A stretch of DNA of 64,000 nucleotides from JADFXI01 sp963784135. GTDB lineage: Bacteria; Nitrospirota; Thermodesulfovibrionia; Thermodesulfovibrionales; Dissulfurispiraceae. The DNA lies in contig CAWAQG010000008.1 in the NCBI GenBank assembly GCA_963784135.1, positions 186,001 to 250,000 on the forward strand. The letters run 5' to 3'. Both the position numbers and the translations under genes were made by a program. This document shows, in pieces, positions 26,515 to 35,531 of the stretch (position 1 is the first letter of the stretch; each line of letters begins with the position of its first letter). Below the pieces are notes generated by a model. That model made no database searches. It was given only the letters and a program-made list of their open reading frames with translations, and was not told the DNA's origin.

Positions 26515-27644
26515 TTTTAAAGATCGACCGCCGCCTGACCAAGAATTTTGACTGGCTGACCTTCGGCCTGATTATTTGTCTCTCGTTGATCGGGGTCATA
26601 ACGATTTACAGCGCAACGAGACCGCCGGGAGGCGTGGGCGAACACCCTGATTTTTACTCAAAGCAGATCATCTGGCTTATAATAAGTATAGCCGCACTTT
26701 TTGCCATGGTATTTTTTGACTATAAGTGGCTGGAACGTTATGCATACCAGCTTTATGGCATTGGGCTTTTTCTGCTCGCCGTTGTTCTTGTTGCGGGGAG
26801 GTCGAGCATGGGGGCCAGGCGGTGGTTGAGCATAGGCTTTTTTTCATTTCAACCGTCGGAATTCTTTAGAATCATGTTCATTATAGGCCTTTCGTCATAT
26901 CTTGCGGGCCGCAGCAATGACTCCGGGGACAAGATGTCGGCGAAGATCGTTGTTATGTTTGCGCTGCTCCCCCTCGCTTTGCTCATAAAGCAGCCCGACC
27001 TTGGGACCGCGCTTCTTATGGTATCCTTATTCATAGTGATGTCAATTTCAAAAGGTGTCAGTAAGAAGATTATAACGGTAGTGCTGATTATCGGAATTGT
27101 CTCGGTCCCTTTCCTGGGCCACATATTTTGGGATGGACTCAAGGATTATCAGAAAAACCGTCTTGTTGCTTTTATGGACCCCGATGTTGATCCGTCAGGC
27201 ATCGGTTACCATATTAACCAGTCCAAGATATCCATTGGTTCCGGCGGTATTCTCGGCAAGGGGTACCTCAGGGGAACGCAGGGGCCGCTCAGATTTTTGC
27301 CTGAGAAGCATACGGATTTCATATTTGCCGTGTATGCTGAAGAAAGCGGCTTTGTCGGCAGCCTCCTTCTCATGTGCATTTATTTATTGCTTTTCCTGCG
27401 CGGACTGGATACCGCATACCGCGCAAAAGATGAGTTCGGAAGGCTCGTGGCGGTGGGCATAACCGCTATGTTCTTTGTCTATTATTGCGTTAATATCGGC
27501 ATGACCCTCAGCGTGATGCCGGTTGTGGGCGTTCCGCTTCCTTTTGTCAGCTACGGCGGCACAGCGCTATTGAGCAATTTTATTGCCGCCGGCATATTGA
27601 TAAATATCAGGACCCGAAGGTTTGAGTTGTTTTACCCCTCATAA
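26511..27644 (+). CDS. mrdB: Rod-shape glycosyltransferase RodA
   Basis: SEDS-family peptidoglycan glycosyltransferase, partner of PBP2. About ten membrane helices; SEDS signatures are visible: GARRWLSIGFFSFQPSEFFR near residue 97, FLPEKHTDFIFAVYAEESGF near residue 263 and GVPLPFVSYGGTALLSNF near residue 343. Length 377. The start is GTG in GTGA, overlapping the mrdA stop, so synthesis with PBP2 is coupled. It ends the cell-shape cluster. Confidence 0.95.
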   Translation: MILKIDRRLTKNFDWLTFGLIICLSLIGVITIYSATRPPGGVGEHPDFYSKQIIWLIISIAALFAMVFFDYKWLERYAYQLYGIGLFLLAVVLVAGRSSMGARRWLSIGFFSFQPSEFFRIMFIIGLSSYLAGRSNDSGDKMSAKIVVMFALLPLALLIKQPDLGTALLMVSLFIVMSISKGVSKKIITVVLIIGIVSVPFLGHIFWDGLKDYQKNRLVAFMDPDVDPSGIGYHINQSKISIGSGGILGKGYLRGTQGPLRFLPEKHTDFIFAVYAEESGFVGSLLLMCIYLLLFLRGLDTAYRAKDEFGRLVAVGITAMFFVYYCVNIGMTLSVMPVVGVPLPFVSYGGTALLSNFIAAGILINIRTRRFELFYPS

Positions 27645-27648
27645 AAAA

Positions 27649-27742
27649 GACAGGTTAAGGCTGAGGCTAAGGTTAAGAAAACAAACCAAGACTTTCTAAC
27701 AATAAATATATTTTTTAGTCTCAACCTAAACCTTAACCTGTC
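27649..27742. repeat. Inverted repeat between rodA and ribH
   Basis: GACAGGTTAAGG (27649-27660) and CCTTAACCTGTC (27731-27742), with imperfect pairing continuing inward. The 70-bp interior is AT-rich. It could be a transcription-terminating structure for the cell-shape operon or a small dispersed repeat. A possible promoter for ribH follows (AT-rich around 27750-27770). Confidence 0.5.
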
Positions 27743-27788
27743 CTGAGTGTGATAATATATAGATTATATTTTGTCCGGAGGGTATAAC

Positions 27789-28250
27789 ATGAAAATAATA
27801 GAAGGCGAACTACAGGCAAAGGGTTTCAAGTTCGGGATCATTGTCAGCAGGTTTAATGATTTTATCACGTCCCGGCTTCTCGAAGGGGCCACCGATGCGC
27901 TTTTAAGACACGGCGCCAAAGATGACGATATAGAAGTGGTAAGAGTCCCCGGTGCTTTTGAAATCCCGCTTATTGCAAAAAAAATGGCATTGAAGGGGAC
28001 CTTCCAGGCAGTGATATGCCTTGGAACGGTGATCAGGGGAGCTACCCCCCACTTTGATTATGTAGCTTCAGAGGTTTCAAAAGGCATAGCAGCCGCTTCT
28101 CTTGAAACAGGGGTACCCATCGCATTCGGAATCATCACCGCTGATAATATAGAGCAGGCAGTAGAGCGCGCAGGCACCAAAGCAGGCAACAAGGGGTGGG
28201 ACGCTGCGGTCACCGCAATAGAAATGGCGCAGGTGGTCAAAAGGCTTTGA
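27789..28250 (+). CDS. ribH: 6,7-dimethyl-8-ribityllumazine synthase
   Basis: Condenses the pyrimidine intermediate with 3,4-dihydroxybutanone phosphate in riboflavin synthesis; usually an icosahedral or pentameric assembly. Seen: VSRFNDFITSRLLEGATDAL, VPGAFEIPLIAKKMA, ICLGTVIRGATPHFDYVASE with the catalytic His, and FGIITADNIEQAVERAGTKA. Length 153. The ATG giving MKIIEGEL was chosen because GGAGGG precedes it; a TTG six codons upstream lies inside that site. nusB follows after 8 bp, a common ribH-nusB pair. Confidence 0.97.
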   Translation: MKIIEGELQAKGFKFGIIVSRFNDFITSRLLEGATDALLRHGAKDDDIEVVRVPGAFEIPLIAKKMALKGTFQAVICLGTVIRGATPHFDYVASEVSKGIAAASLETGVPIAFGIITADNIEQAVERAGTKAGNKGWDAAVTAIEMAQVVKRL

Positions 28251-28258
28251 CCTGACAG

Positions 28259-28723
28259 ATGAAGAGAAGAAAAGCAAGAGAATATGCCTTACAGTTCTTA
28301 TACAGGATAGATTTCTTTGACGGCCCCGGAGGAGAGCCTGAGCGTTATACAAAACCGGGGGAACTCAAAGGCGAGATCGAGTCTTTCTGGAAAGAGGCAG
28401 GCGATGCCGAGCAGGATGTAAAGTTATTTGCAGCGGACATTATAACGGGTACCTTGATGCATCTTGAAGAAATAGATTCCGCAATTCAGCGAATTGCCGA
28501 GAAATGGACGCTCCAGCGGATTGCGAGCATCGATAGAAATATTCTAAGGTTCGCCGCTTATGAACTATTATTCCGGAAAGACATACCGGGCGCGGTTACC
28601 ATAAACGAAGCCCTGGAGATCGCAAAAAAATATTCTACCGCTGAATCGGCATCCTTTATCAACGGCATTCTTGACAGGTTAGCGCGGGAATGCGGCATGA
28701 AAGGACCGGACCAGAAGAAATGA
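28259..28723 (+). CDS. nusB: Transcription antitermination factor NusB
   Basis: RNA-binding factor that, with NusE/S10, acts at boxA for rRNA antitermination. An all-helical 154-residue protein with the typical start KRRKAREYALQFLYRID, the core ERWTLQRIASIDRNILR-like helix (here EKWTLQRIASIDRNILRFA), and AVTINEALEIAKKYSTAES near the C-terminus. Co-transcribed with ribH. Confidence 0.95.
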   Translation: MKRRKAREYALQFLYRIDFFDGPGGEPERYTKPGELKGEIESFWKEAGDAEQDVKLFAADIITGTLMHLEEIDSAIQRIAEKWTLQRIASIDRNILRFAAYELLFRKDIPGAVTINEALEIAKKYSTAESASFINGILDRLARECGMKGPDQKK

Positions 28724-28733
28724 TGACCGGAGG

Positions 28734-29837
28734 TCAGGCCCCGTTGCCGGTGAGCTCTTCGAAAAGCTCTCTGACAGAGGCTATCCGGTCGATACGGGCG
28801 GCATTGGTCCCGACAGTATAAAGCGGTTCCTCCTTGTCCGGGTTGTAGCCCGCGGAGCTCAGGAGGCCGTTGCATATACAGAAGTGGTGCTCGTTGCTTT
28901 CCTTTGCAGGACAGATAGTGAAATTGCCGGCGCTGTCTTTAAGCAGCACATAGCCTTTATCGCATTTGGGTGGTCTCAGTCGTTTAAGAGCGGAGACATA
29001 CATGGGTGATTGCCTGATTACCCTGAAGGGCAGGCCGCAGGGCGAACCGGGGTCGTAGGCAACGAGTATATCTTCCTCTTTGGCATTTACGACCGCGTGT
29101 TTGTAGGGCTCGGAAGCGCTGCTTTCCCTCGTCGCGAGGAAGCGCGTACCCATCTGGACGCCGTCCGCTCCCATTTCCATGAACATTACGATATCCTCGT
29201 AAGTATAAATACCGCCGGCGACAATTACAGGAAAATCTCCGCGTTTTATTGCCATGTCCTTGATCGGGGGCAGGAGATTTGCGAGCGTGTTCGCTTCAAG
29301 GTCTATCTGGTCCATTTTAAAGCCCAGGTGCCCGCCGGCAAGCGGTCCCTCAAGCACCACTGCATCAGGCCTGTAGCCCAGCCGCTCCCATTTTTTGCAT
29401 ATTATGTCGAGCGCCCTCGTGGAGGAGACAATTGGTATAAGGGCGGTATCTTTGACCTGCTGAATGGCCGGCAGGGTCAGCGGCAATCCGGCCCCTGAAA
29501 TAATGGCGTCGGCCCCTGCATCGAGTGCCCCACGCACCGAAGCATTGAAATCGTGCACAAGGGCACCCATTATATTTATGCCTGCAAAGCCTCCCGCCGC
29601 TTTTGAGAGCGAGACCTCTTCGTAAGCCGCCTCATAGGTATTGAATTTCTTCCCGGTCCTTTTCGAAAGGATGCGGTCAAGGCAGGCACTCGATACGATG
29701 CCGACGCCTCCCTGCAGGGCCACCGCGCTGGCCAGCGGGTATAACGAAACACCAACACCCATCCCGCCCTGTATAATGGGTATCTTTATGGTTTTACCTT
29801 TTATAATGAGAGGCCGCAAAGGCGCTTTAGATTTCAC
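28734..29837 (-). CDS. Nitronate monooxygenase-like flavoprotein (NPD family)
   Basis: FMN-dependent TIM-barrel protein of the nitronate monooxygenase / 2-nitropropane dioxygenase family. Seen: PIIQGGMGVGVSLYPLASAV at the N-terminus, GINIMGAL, VVLEGPLAGGHLG carrying the family His, IVAGGIYTYEDIVMFMEMGA and GVQMGTRFLA for phosphate binding. It has a cysteine-bearing insertion near the C-terminus (ICPAKESNEHHFCICNG), seen in a subgroup of these proteins. Length 367. FabK-type enoyl-ACP reductases share the fold, so that activity is an alternative. Convergent with nusB. Confidence 0.85.
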   Translation of the reverse strand: MKSKAPLRPLIIKGKTIKIPIIQGGMGVGVSLYPLASAVALQGGVGIVSSACLDRILSKRTGKKFNTYEAAYEEVSLSKAAGGFAGINIMGALVHDFNASVRGALDAGADAIISGAGLPLTLPAIQQVKDTALIPIVSSTRALDIICKKWERLGYRPDAVVLEGPLAGGHLGFKMDQIDLEANTLANLLPPIKDMAIKRGDFPVIVAGGIYTYEDIVMFMEMGADGVQMGTRFLATRESSASEPYKHAVVNAKEEDILVAYDPGSPCGLPFRVIRQSPMYVSALKRLRPPKCDKGYVLLKDSAGNFTICPAKESNEHHFCICNGLLSSAGYNPDKEEPLYTVGTNAARIDRIASVRELFEELTGNGA

Positions 29838-29983
29838 AAGGCTCCTAATCTGTTATTTTAACATAAGTCTGATTATCTCTGTTTATTCTATATACCTCCG
29901 TTGATTTTCTCAACGTATTTTTATCCGGAACCGGTACTGCTTAACAAACCCCCATGGATGGTGGAATTATTGCAGCGTTTAGG

Positions 29984-29989
29984 TATAAT
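29984..29989 (+). promoter_or_regulatory. Possible -10 element of the permease gene
   Basis: A consensus TATAAT lies 11 bp before the start codon. No convincing -35 hexamer sits at the right spacing, and the distance implies a very short leader. Low weight. Confidence 0.3.
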
Positions 29990-30000
29990 AGTCGGGGCAT

Positions 30001-31449
30001 ATGAGAAGACTTTTTTTAAAGAAGAAATTGTCCGAGCTCACTATAGAGGCTTTCGAGGAGAAGCACGGGCTCAAAAGGTCGCTTGGGCCCGTCAGCCTTG
30101 TTCTTCTGGGGATCGGCGTTATTATAGGCGCCGGCATTTTTGTACTGACCGGCCATGCTGCCGCACAGATCGCAGGCCCGGCCATTGTCTTGTCCTTTAT
30201 TATTTCCGGCATTGCCTGTGCATTTGCCGGGCTCTGTTACGCGGAATTTGCCTCAATGATCCCTATCGCGGGAAGCGCCTACACGTATGCCTACGCTACA
30301 CTGGGACAGTTCGCAGCCTGGATAATCGGCTGGGACCTTATACTGGAATACACGCTGGGTTCGACAACCGTTGCCATCGGGTGGTCGGGATACCTGGTGA
30401 GCTTTTTAAAGGACGTGGGTATTATTATCCCCGATTTTCTTGCATCGCCGCCTTTCAATTACGATATTACGCGGCATGCATGGGTCGCTACCGGAGCTCT
30501 TTTTAATGCCCCGGCGATTATAGTGGTGGCTTTCATTACCATTATTCTGGCGATAGGCATCAAGGAATCGGCGACGTTGAACGCGGTTATCGTATTCATT
30601 AAAGTGGCCATAATACTCGCGTTCATCGCAGTCGGAGTCTTCTTTATAAAGCCTGCGCTCTGGCACCCCTTTATCCCGCCCAACAAGGGGGAGTTCGGAG
30701 TATTCGGGCTGAGCGGCGTATTGAGAGGCGCCGGCGTCATCTTCTTTGCCTATATAGGCTTTGATGCGGTATCTACGCTTGCACAGGAAGCAAAAAGGCC
30801 CCAGAAGGATATGCCGATAGGTATTCTGGGCAGCCTCTTTATCTGCACAGTGCTCTACGTAATCGTCGCACTCATTTTGACAGGCGTGGTGCCTTACTCT
30901 GAACTGAACGGCCCGGCGCCTTTTGCTGTGGCGCTCGATGCCATGGGACTGCAATTCTTCTCTCCTTTGCTTAAAGTTGGCGCGATTGCCGGATTGACCT
31001 CGGTGATACTGGTGCTCCTCCTGGCCCAGACAAGGATTTTTTTCTCCATGGGCAGGGACGGCCTCCTTCCGCCTTTTGTCTCCAGGGTGCACCCCGTATT
31101 CAGAACGCCCTATATCATTACCTTTGTGACCGGAAGCGTTACTGCGGTGCTGTCTGCCCTCCTTCCGATAGGCATTGTGGGCGAACTCGTGAGCATAGGC
31201 ACGCTCCTGGCATTTGTGATTGTTTGCACTGGTGTCCTGGTATTGCGGTATACACATCCTGAAATTAAAAGGGTGTTCAAGGCCCCGGGCGGACTGTCAA
31301 CACCAATTCTGGGCATTCTTTCCTGTCTTTATCTGATGACGGGACTTCCTTTGGATACGTGGATAAGGCTTGTTGTTTGGCTTGTGCTGGGGCTTGTAAT
31401 TTATTTTACGTACGGCATCAAAAGGGCTTCTTCATTTCACGCTGAGTAA
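30001..31449 (+). CDS. APC-family amino acid permease
   Basis: Secondary transporter with about 12 membrane segments. The family hallmark is near the N-terminus: GPVSLVLLGIGVIIGAGIFV, then AGPAIVLSFIISGIACAFAG and YAEFASMIPIAGSAYTYAYA. GFDAVSTLAQEAKRPQKDMP is the conserved loop of the cationic amino acid transporter subgroup. Substrate is probably a cationic or other amino acid, exact choice unknown. Length 482. The 3' end overlaps the convergent HDOD gene by 13 bp. Confidence 0.92.
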   Translation: MRRLFLKKKLSELTIEAFEEKHGLKRSLGPVSLVLLGIGVIIGAGIFVLTGHAAAQIAGPAIVLSFIISGIACAFAGLCYAEFASMIPIAGSAYTYAYATLGQFAAWIIGWDLILEYTLGSTTVAIGWSGYLVSFLKDVGIIIPDFLASPPFNYDITRHAWVATGALFNAPAIIVVAFITIILAIGIKESATLNAVIVFIKVAIILAFIAVGVFFIKPALWHPFIPPNKGEFGVFGLSGVLRGAGVIFFAYIGFDAVSTLAQEAKRPQKDMPIGILGSLFICTVLYVIVALILTGVVPYSELNGPAPFAVALDAMGLQFFSPLLKVGAIAGLTSVILVLLLAQTRIFFSMGRDGLLPPFVSRVHPVFRTPYIITFVTGSVTAVLSALLPIGIVGELVSIGTLLAFVIVCTGVLVLRYTHPEIKRVFKAPGGLSTPILGILSCLYLMTGLPLDTWIRLVVWLVLGLVIYFTYGIKRASSFHAE

Positions 31450-32258
31450 TGCTTTTTTACCTCGTCATAAGTGGTCTCATCTATGTCCAAAACTTTCATC
31501 AAATCAGAAAGCCTCGTTTCGGCCGGTTTTTCAACACCGACACCGGCATCCAATGCAATGTAGTTTGCGACCCTTACGGCATAGCAAAGCAAATCTTCGT
31601 AGGCCAGGGTATTGTTTGTTTTTAAGCGTCTCTTTACCGTATCTTCGTGATGATGTTTTATCACATACTCGTAAATCTTCGGGAATTTCCATTTTGCAGC
31701 GAGGATACTCCCGATATTACAGTGGTTGAATCCAAGCAAATCATCTTCGACTTCTATAAAAGGTATCCCCTCTTTTTTAGCCCTGCTTTTGATCGTCTTG
31801 TACTGCTCATGGGCATTGACGGAAAGAACGGTTTTCCCAATATCATGGATCAAACCCGCAACCAGTGCTTCTTCTCTTTTTAAACCCTTTATCTTTTGGG
31901 CAAGCAGGGCAGAGGCCGAAGAAACCGCAACTGCGTGCCGCATCAATTCAGGGTCAAGATATTTGCCTGACATTTCTTTGGTCAATGCGATAATGGAAAC
32001 AAGGGCCAGGATATTATTCAGCCCGATTACCATAATTGCATCCGATAGTGTGTTTGCGGATTTTCCGGTTTTGTAGATGGGAGCGTTTGCAATCTTCAAA
32101 ATAGATATTGTCAGGTTTTGGTCTTCCATGATGGTATTTTCAAATTCTGTGAGAGAAAAATTCCCGTCATCAAGCATGGATAAAACCTTCATTGCAATAT
32201 CAGGCATGACGGGCATGTCGATATCATCAATCATTATTTTCTGAAACAGGTTATCCAT
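31437..32258 (-). CDS. HDOD-domain protein
   Basis: Signal-transduction output domain related to HD phosphohydrolases. The HDOD region (about residues 15-210) is complete: PVMPDIAMKVLSML, then SILKIANAPIYKTGKSANTL, ALVAGLIHDIGKTVLS and GFNHCNIGSILAAKWKFP. It keeps the HD pair in LIHDIGK. HDOD proteins lack proven enzymatic activity in many cases. There is no receiver or GGDEF/EAL domain; length 273. It may act in a second-messenger network, notable given the GEMM riboswitch elsewhere in the window, but no direct link is visible. Confidence 0.9.
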   Translation of the reverse strand: MDNLFQKIMIDDIDMPVMPDIAMKVLSMLDDGNFSLTEFENTIMEDQNLTISILKIANAPIYKTGKSANTLSDAIMVIGLNNILALVSIIALTKEMSGKYLDPELMRHAVAVSSASALLAQKIKGLKREEALVAGLIHDIGKTVLSVNAHEQYKTIKSRAKKEGIPFIEVEDDLLGFNHCNIGSILAAKWKFPKIYEYVIKHHHEDTVKRRLKTNNTLAYEDLLCYAVRVANYIALDAGVGVEKPAETRLSDLMKVLDIDETTYDEVKKHYSA

Positions 32259-32320
32259 ATGAGTAAATATAACATATTAAAGAGGTGGTCCGTACGGCGT
32301 CAGGGGAAATATAATTAATT

Positions 32321-32502
32321 GCAGGAGAAGGGCAGCACTTGTTTTTCGACGCGATGCACGGGTCTACTGTAAAAGGGGCGAGTAACGCCGAGCCCCAACT
32401 GAGAATGGATTCGGACATTGCTGGAATGGAAAATTTGGATTTGCCGACTAAAGTAGTTTCAGCGAGTCGAAAAACAAGTGCTGCCCTTCTCCTGCCTTCC
32501 TT
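32321..32502. repeat. Structured repeated element, copy 2 (candidate ncRNA or non-autonomous element)
   Basis: Copy of the element at 9214-9396. The 33-bp arms (32321-32353, 32463-32495) pair with one mismatch and the core is 109 bp. Arms differ from copy 1 by compensatory changes while GCACGGGTCTACT, GAGTAACGCCGAGCCCCAAC and AAAGTAGTTTCAGCG are kept. Extra feature here: CAGCGAGTCG (32460-32469) and CGACTCGCTG just after the element form a hairpin exclusive with the long arm. It lies just past the stop of the DtxR-FeoA gene. Confidence 0.7.
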
Positions 32503-32519
32503 ACGACTCGCTGCCAAAA

Positions 32520-33167
32520 CTATGTTCGCCTTGCAAATATTTCCCGCGCCATTTGCGCATCAATGGCGAATTCTGAAAATCCTATACGAAATATATACGA
32601 AGGGTAGGTCTGCAGAACAAGGATGCTGTTTCCCGGCAAGACGCCCATTGCCATAAGCTTCTGCATTTTTTTGGAGTCTTTTGTTTGTATAAATGCTATT
32701 TCGACCTCCTCATTCGATTTGAACTCGGTCAACGGCAATACCCCCAGGTCCCCGCTTTTTCTGGCCTCAATGCAACAATCGCCCGGAGGTATAGGTTTGC
32801 CGTGGGGACAAGTTGAAGGATGGTTCAGCATTGTGCATACCTTTTTAGCTACGCCCTCTTTAAGGAGATGTTCAAACTCGCATGCCTTTTCGTCTCCCTC
32901 CTCACCCCTGATACTAAGCACATCCATTATAAGACGTTCCGCCAGACGGTGACGCCGTATAGTTCTGCGTCCTTCTTCTTTGCCGTCGGGGCTAAAATAA
33001 ACATGCCCCTCCTTTATCTCAATAAGAGTATGACCGGTAAGCTCCTTATAAGACGGGTCTGACAGGTCTATGCCGATCTTTTCGGCTTCGGCGAAATCCG
33101 CGCCCTCTTCCTCAATGGCGGTCCACATCGCTTCCAGTATCTCTTCAGCTTTTTCGGAAAGTTTCAT
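32520..33167 (-). CDS. DtxR/MntR-family metal regulator with FeoA domain
   Basis: Metal-dependent repressor. The N-terminal winged helix is divergent (LSEKAEEILEAMWTAIEEEG); the DtxR dimerisation region follows (RRHRLAERLIMDVL, FEHLLKEGVAKKVCTMLNHP). CPHGKPIPPGDCC is typical of DtxR proteins, and the C-terminal ~75 residues are FeoA/SH3-like (VEIAFIQTKDSKKMQKLMAMGVLPG). Length 215. It lies downstream of feoB on the same strand and may sense Fe2+ or Mn2+ and regulate the feo genes (inference). Confidence 0.85.
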   Translation of the reverse strand: MKLSEKAEEILEAMWTAIEEEGADFAEAEKIGIDLSDPSYKELTGHTLIEIKEGHVYFSPDGKEEGRRTIRRHRLAERLIMDVLSIRGEEGDEKACEFEHLLKEGVAKKVCTMLNHPSTCPHGKPIPPGDCCIEARKSGDLGVLPLTEFKSNEEVEIAFIQTKDSKKMQKLMAMGVLPGNSILVLQTYPSYIFRIGFSEFAIDAQMAREIFARRT

Positions 33168-33194
33168 TATTCCCTCCTAAGAAAATCGATCTCA

Positions 33195-33308
33195 CGCCAA
33201 GCCGCAAAGCACGCAAAGCAAAACCACAGCCAAAGGGAACTTCTTAGTTCATTAATTGTATTATATTTTATTATAATTATGCTTTCTTGGCATCTTTGCG
33301 GCTTGGCG
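33195..33308. repeat. Inverted repeat with 15-bp arms between the regulator and zinc-ribbon genes
   Basis: Perfect arms CGCCAAGCCGCAAAG (33195-33209) and CTTTGCGGCTTGGCG (33294-33308). The type GCCAAGCCGCAAAG occurs widely in environmental genomes. The right arm lies inside the 3' end of the zinc-ribbon gene and encodes its tail (FAPSRKDAKKA). Confidence 0.75.
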
Positions 33309-33489
33309 CGAAAATCTGTATTTTCTTTAGAATCTTTTTTATCCTTTTTGCCACTAAAGGCTCAGGGACGTTTTCATAATTGCATCTGGGACATTTTACC
33401 ATTTTGCATCCGGAAGCCATCGGGCAATTTTTGCACCCTTTGACCCCTTCTTCCTCTTTAAACTCAAAGCCGCAAAAACCGCAGCGCAT
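33277..33489 (-). CDS. Small zinc-ribbon protein downstream of feoB
   Basis: A 70-residue protein with four CxxC-like pairs (MRCGFCGFE, GCKNCPMASGCK, VKCPRCNYENV). Small cysteine-rich proteins commonly follow feoB and are thought to modulate or bind metal for FeoB; this one is not a classical FeoC. The start overlaps the feoB stop by one base (TAATG), so it is translationally coupled. The last ~11 residues come from an inserted inverted repeat, suggesting that the native C-terminus was altered. Confidence 0.75.
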   Translation of the reverse strand: MRCGFCGFEFKEEEGVKGCKNCPMASGCKMVKCPRCNYENVPEPLVAKRIKKILKKIQIFAPSRKDAKKA

Positions 33490-35480
33490 TAGAGTATTCC
33501 AGTCATAAGAATAAATTTATTCAGAAGATATCCGCTTCCGTATGCCATGGCGCTGACAAAAGCCACTATCAGTAATGCCGTTTTCATACCGCGTTCTTTT
33601 TTCATGATGAGGAACTGGGCCACGCATGGAATGAAAATGGTCAGGGTGACCGCTGCAACGGTAAGTTGACGCGGATTAAGCAGGCCTTTTGACTGGAGAT
33701 CGAAAAGCCCTGCTGCGCCGTAGTCCCGCCTGAAAAACCCGAAAATAAACGCTACGGCAGTTTCCCTGGGGAGCCCTATGGATGCCATGACAGGGCTCAT
33801 ACATGCGACCGCCTTTTCAAAGAGATGGGTGATTTTTCCGAACCAAAGAAGTATGGAGATTAGAATAAACAGCGGAAGTATCTCCATGAAATACCACTGC
33901 ATTCTGGTATATGTCTTTGTCAGGATATTGGACAACTGAGGAAGCCTTATCGGAGGCAGCTCCATATAGAACACAGGTGTTTCACCAGGCAGCACCTTTG
34001 CAGCGAGGAACCCGACCACCGCGAAGATAAGCAGCATGAATGCTCCCCACACGAGCAGCGCGCCGCTTGTTTTTGATAAAAGGGCGAGGATGACCCCCAA
34101 CTGTGCGGAGCAGGGAATGGCAAGAGCAAGCAGAAGTGTTGCAAGTACCCTTTCCCTCACTGTCTCAAGGGTCCTTGTGACCATGGTAGCCATCGTGTCG
34201 CAGCCAAAGCCGAGCACCATCGGTATTACGGCCCGGCCGGTCAGCCCGATTAGTTTGAACAGCCGGTCCACAAGGAGGGCCAGCCTGGGGAAATAGCCGC
34301 TGTCTTCCAGTATTGAGAAGAAGAGAAAAAATGTGGACACGATGGGGAGTATGATTCCTATCGCATATCGTATCCCCAATGTAATAATGCCATATTCTCC
34401 CACAAAGAGTTCCTGCATCACCTCCCACGGGACCAAATGCTTAACAACGCCCGTAATCCAGGGGTTGAAAAACCCCTCAAAAAACTTTTGTTCCACCAGG
34501 TCCACTACTGTCCCGGCGCCGAAAACACCGACAAACTTGTAAAGTCCGAAATATAGTACCAGGAGAAGTATTGGTATACCTGTAAGCGGCCTGACCGTCC
34601 AGCGGGATATCTTTTCGTTCAAAGTAATTTTCATTTTGTCCGGTGCGCTGAAAACATCCTTTATCAGTCCCTTTGTTATCCTTCGCCTGTCCATCGAGAG
34701 GTCCTGATGAAAGGACGTCCTGCGCTCAAATATCTTCTCCCTGACCTTTTCTTCCAATACCGGATAGCCGGCCCCTTCGGCTTCCTTCACCACCCCCGCA
34801 ATTTCATCGTCCCTTTGAAGGAGGAGGAGGGCGAGCGATTTGCGAGAAAGCCTGTAATCGCCTTTTAGCAACGCCGAGATTTCAGCTATGTCGTTTTCAA
34901 GCCTTTTGTTGTAACTGAAATCGGCATGCTTTTCAGAAGCGAAATTGACGATGGTTTTCCTTATTTCAGGGACACCCCTTTTTTTCACTGTTGCCGCGCC
35001 TATCACCGGAATGCCGAGTCTTTTCCCGAGGAGCGATATATCGATATTGAGCCCCATACGCTCTGCTTCATCCATGATATTGACTACCAGAATGACAGGC
35101 AGACCTGCCTCGATCAGTTGAAGCGTCATGGGCAGCATGCGTTCCAGGTTTCTCGCATCGAGTACGTGAATGATCATGTCGGGAGATTCCCTTAGAAGTA
35201 TCTCTCTTGCCACGCGTTCTTCTTCCGTTATCGGAAGGAGAGAATACATCCCCGGTGTATCGATTATCTCAAAAGACTGTCCTTCGATTGTCGCCGCGCC
35301 CCTCGAAACCTCGACCGAGGTCCCGGGATAGTTGGATACTGTTACGTACGCGCCTGTAAGGGCATTAAAGAGAACGCTCTTCCCCACATTTGGGTTGCCT
35401 ATCAACGCCACCGTCTTCTTACATGAAGGTGAATCGGCTTGTGGTGAATGACATGATTTACGTTTTCTGAACAGACCCAT
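33489..35480 (-). CDS. feoB: Ferrous iron transporter FeoB
   Basis: Fe2+ transporter with an N-terminal G-protein-like domain. Seen: GNPNVGKSVLFNALTG, the NYPGTSVEVSRG switch I region, DTPGMYSL, NIMDEA; then the FeoB inner-membrane core with two Gate-like halves (VLGFGCDTMATMVTRTLETV, and FFRRDYGAAGLFDLQSKGLL). About ten membrane helices. The N-terminus has a short cysteine-bearing extension before the GTPase. The ATG giving MGLFRKRK is chosen; a TTG two codons earlier has poor spacing from GGCGGT. fur lies upstream on the same strand, the zinc ribbon and DtxR-FeoA protein downstream. Confidence 0.95.
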   Translation of the reverse strand: MGLFRKRKSCHSPQADSPSCKKTVALIGNPNVGKSVLFNALTGAYVTVSNYPGTSVEVSRGAATIEGQSFEIIDTPGMYSLLPITEEERVAREILLRESPDMIIHVLDARNLERMLPMTLQLIEAGLPVILVVNIMDEAERMGLNIDISLLGKRLGIPVIGAATVKKRGVPEIRKTIVNFASEKHADFSYNKRLENDIAEISALLKGDYRLSRKSLALLLLQRDDEIAGVVKEAEGAGYPVLEEKVREKIFERRTSFHQDLSMDRRRITKGLIKDVFSAPDKMKITLNEKISRWTVRPLTGIPILLLVLYFGLYKFVGVFGAGTVVDLVEQKFFEGFFNPWITGVVKHLVPWEVMQELFVGEYGIITLGIRYAIGIILPIVSTFFLFFSILEDSGYFPRLALLVDRLFKLIGLTGRAVIPMVLGFGCDTMATMVTRTLETVRERVLATLLLALAIPCSAQLGVILALLSKTSGALLVWGAFMLLIFAVVGFLAAKVLPGETPVFYMELPPIRLPQLSNILTKTYTRMQWYFMEILPLFILISILLWFGKITHLFEKAVACMSPVMASIGLPRETAVAFIFGFFRRDYGAAGLFDLQSKGLLNPRQLTVAAVTLTIFIPCVAQFLIMKKERGMKTALLIVAFVSAMAYGSGYLLNKFILMTGIL

Positions 35481-35531
35481 TTGCAATGACCGCCTTTTTA
35501 TAAGGAATTTTATTTATATTTTAAAAAGAAA

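Noticed and set aside
29901..30506. Plus-strand frame overlapping the permease 5' end
   Set aside because: The permease frame has intact family motifs from 30001; this one is a frame-shifted shadow.
30406..31257. Long minus-strand frame opposite the amino acid permease
   Set aside because: Fully antisense to a well-supported transporter; composition (rich in His, Arg, Glu, Tyr) is typical of a shadow frame.
32251..32517. Counterpart minus-strand reading frame in copy 2
   Set aside because: Same reason; it is part of the structured element and differs in length and start.
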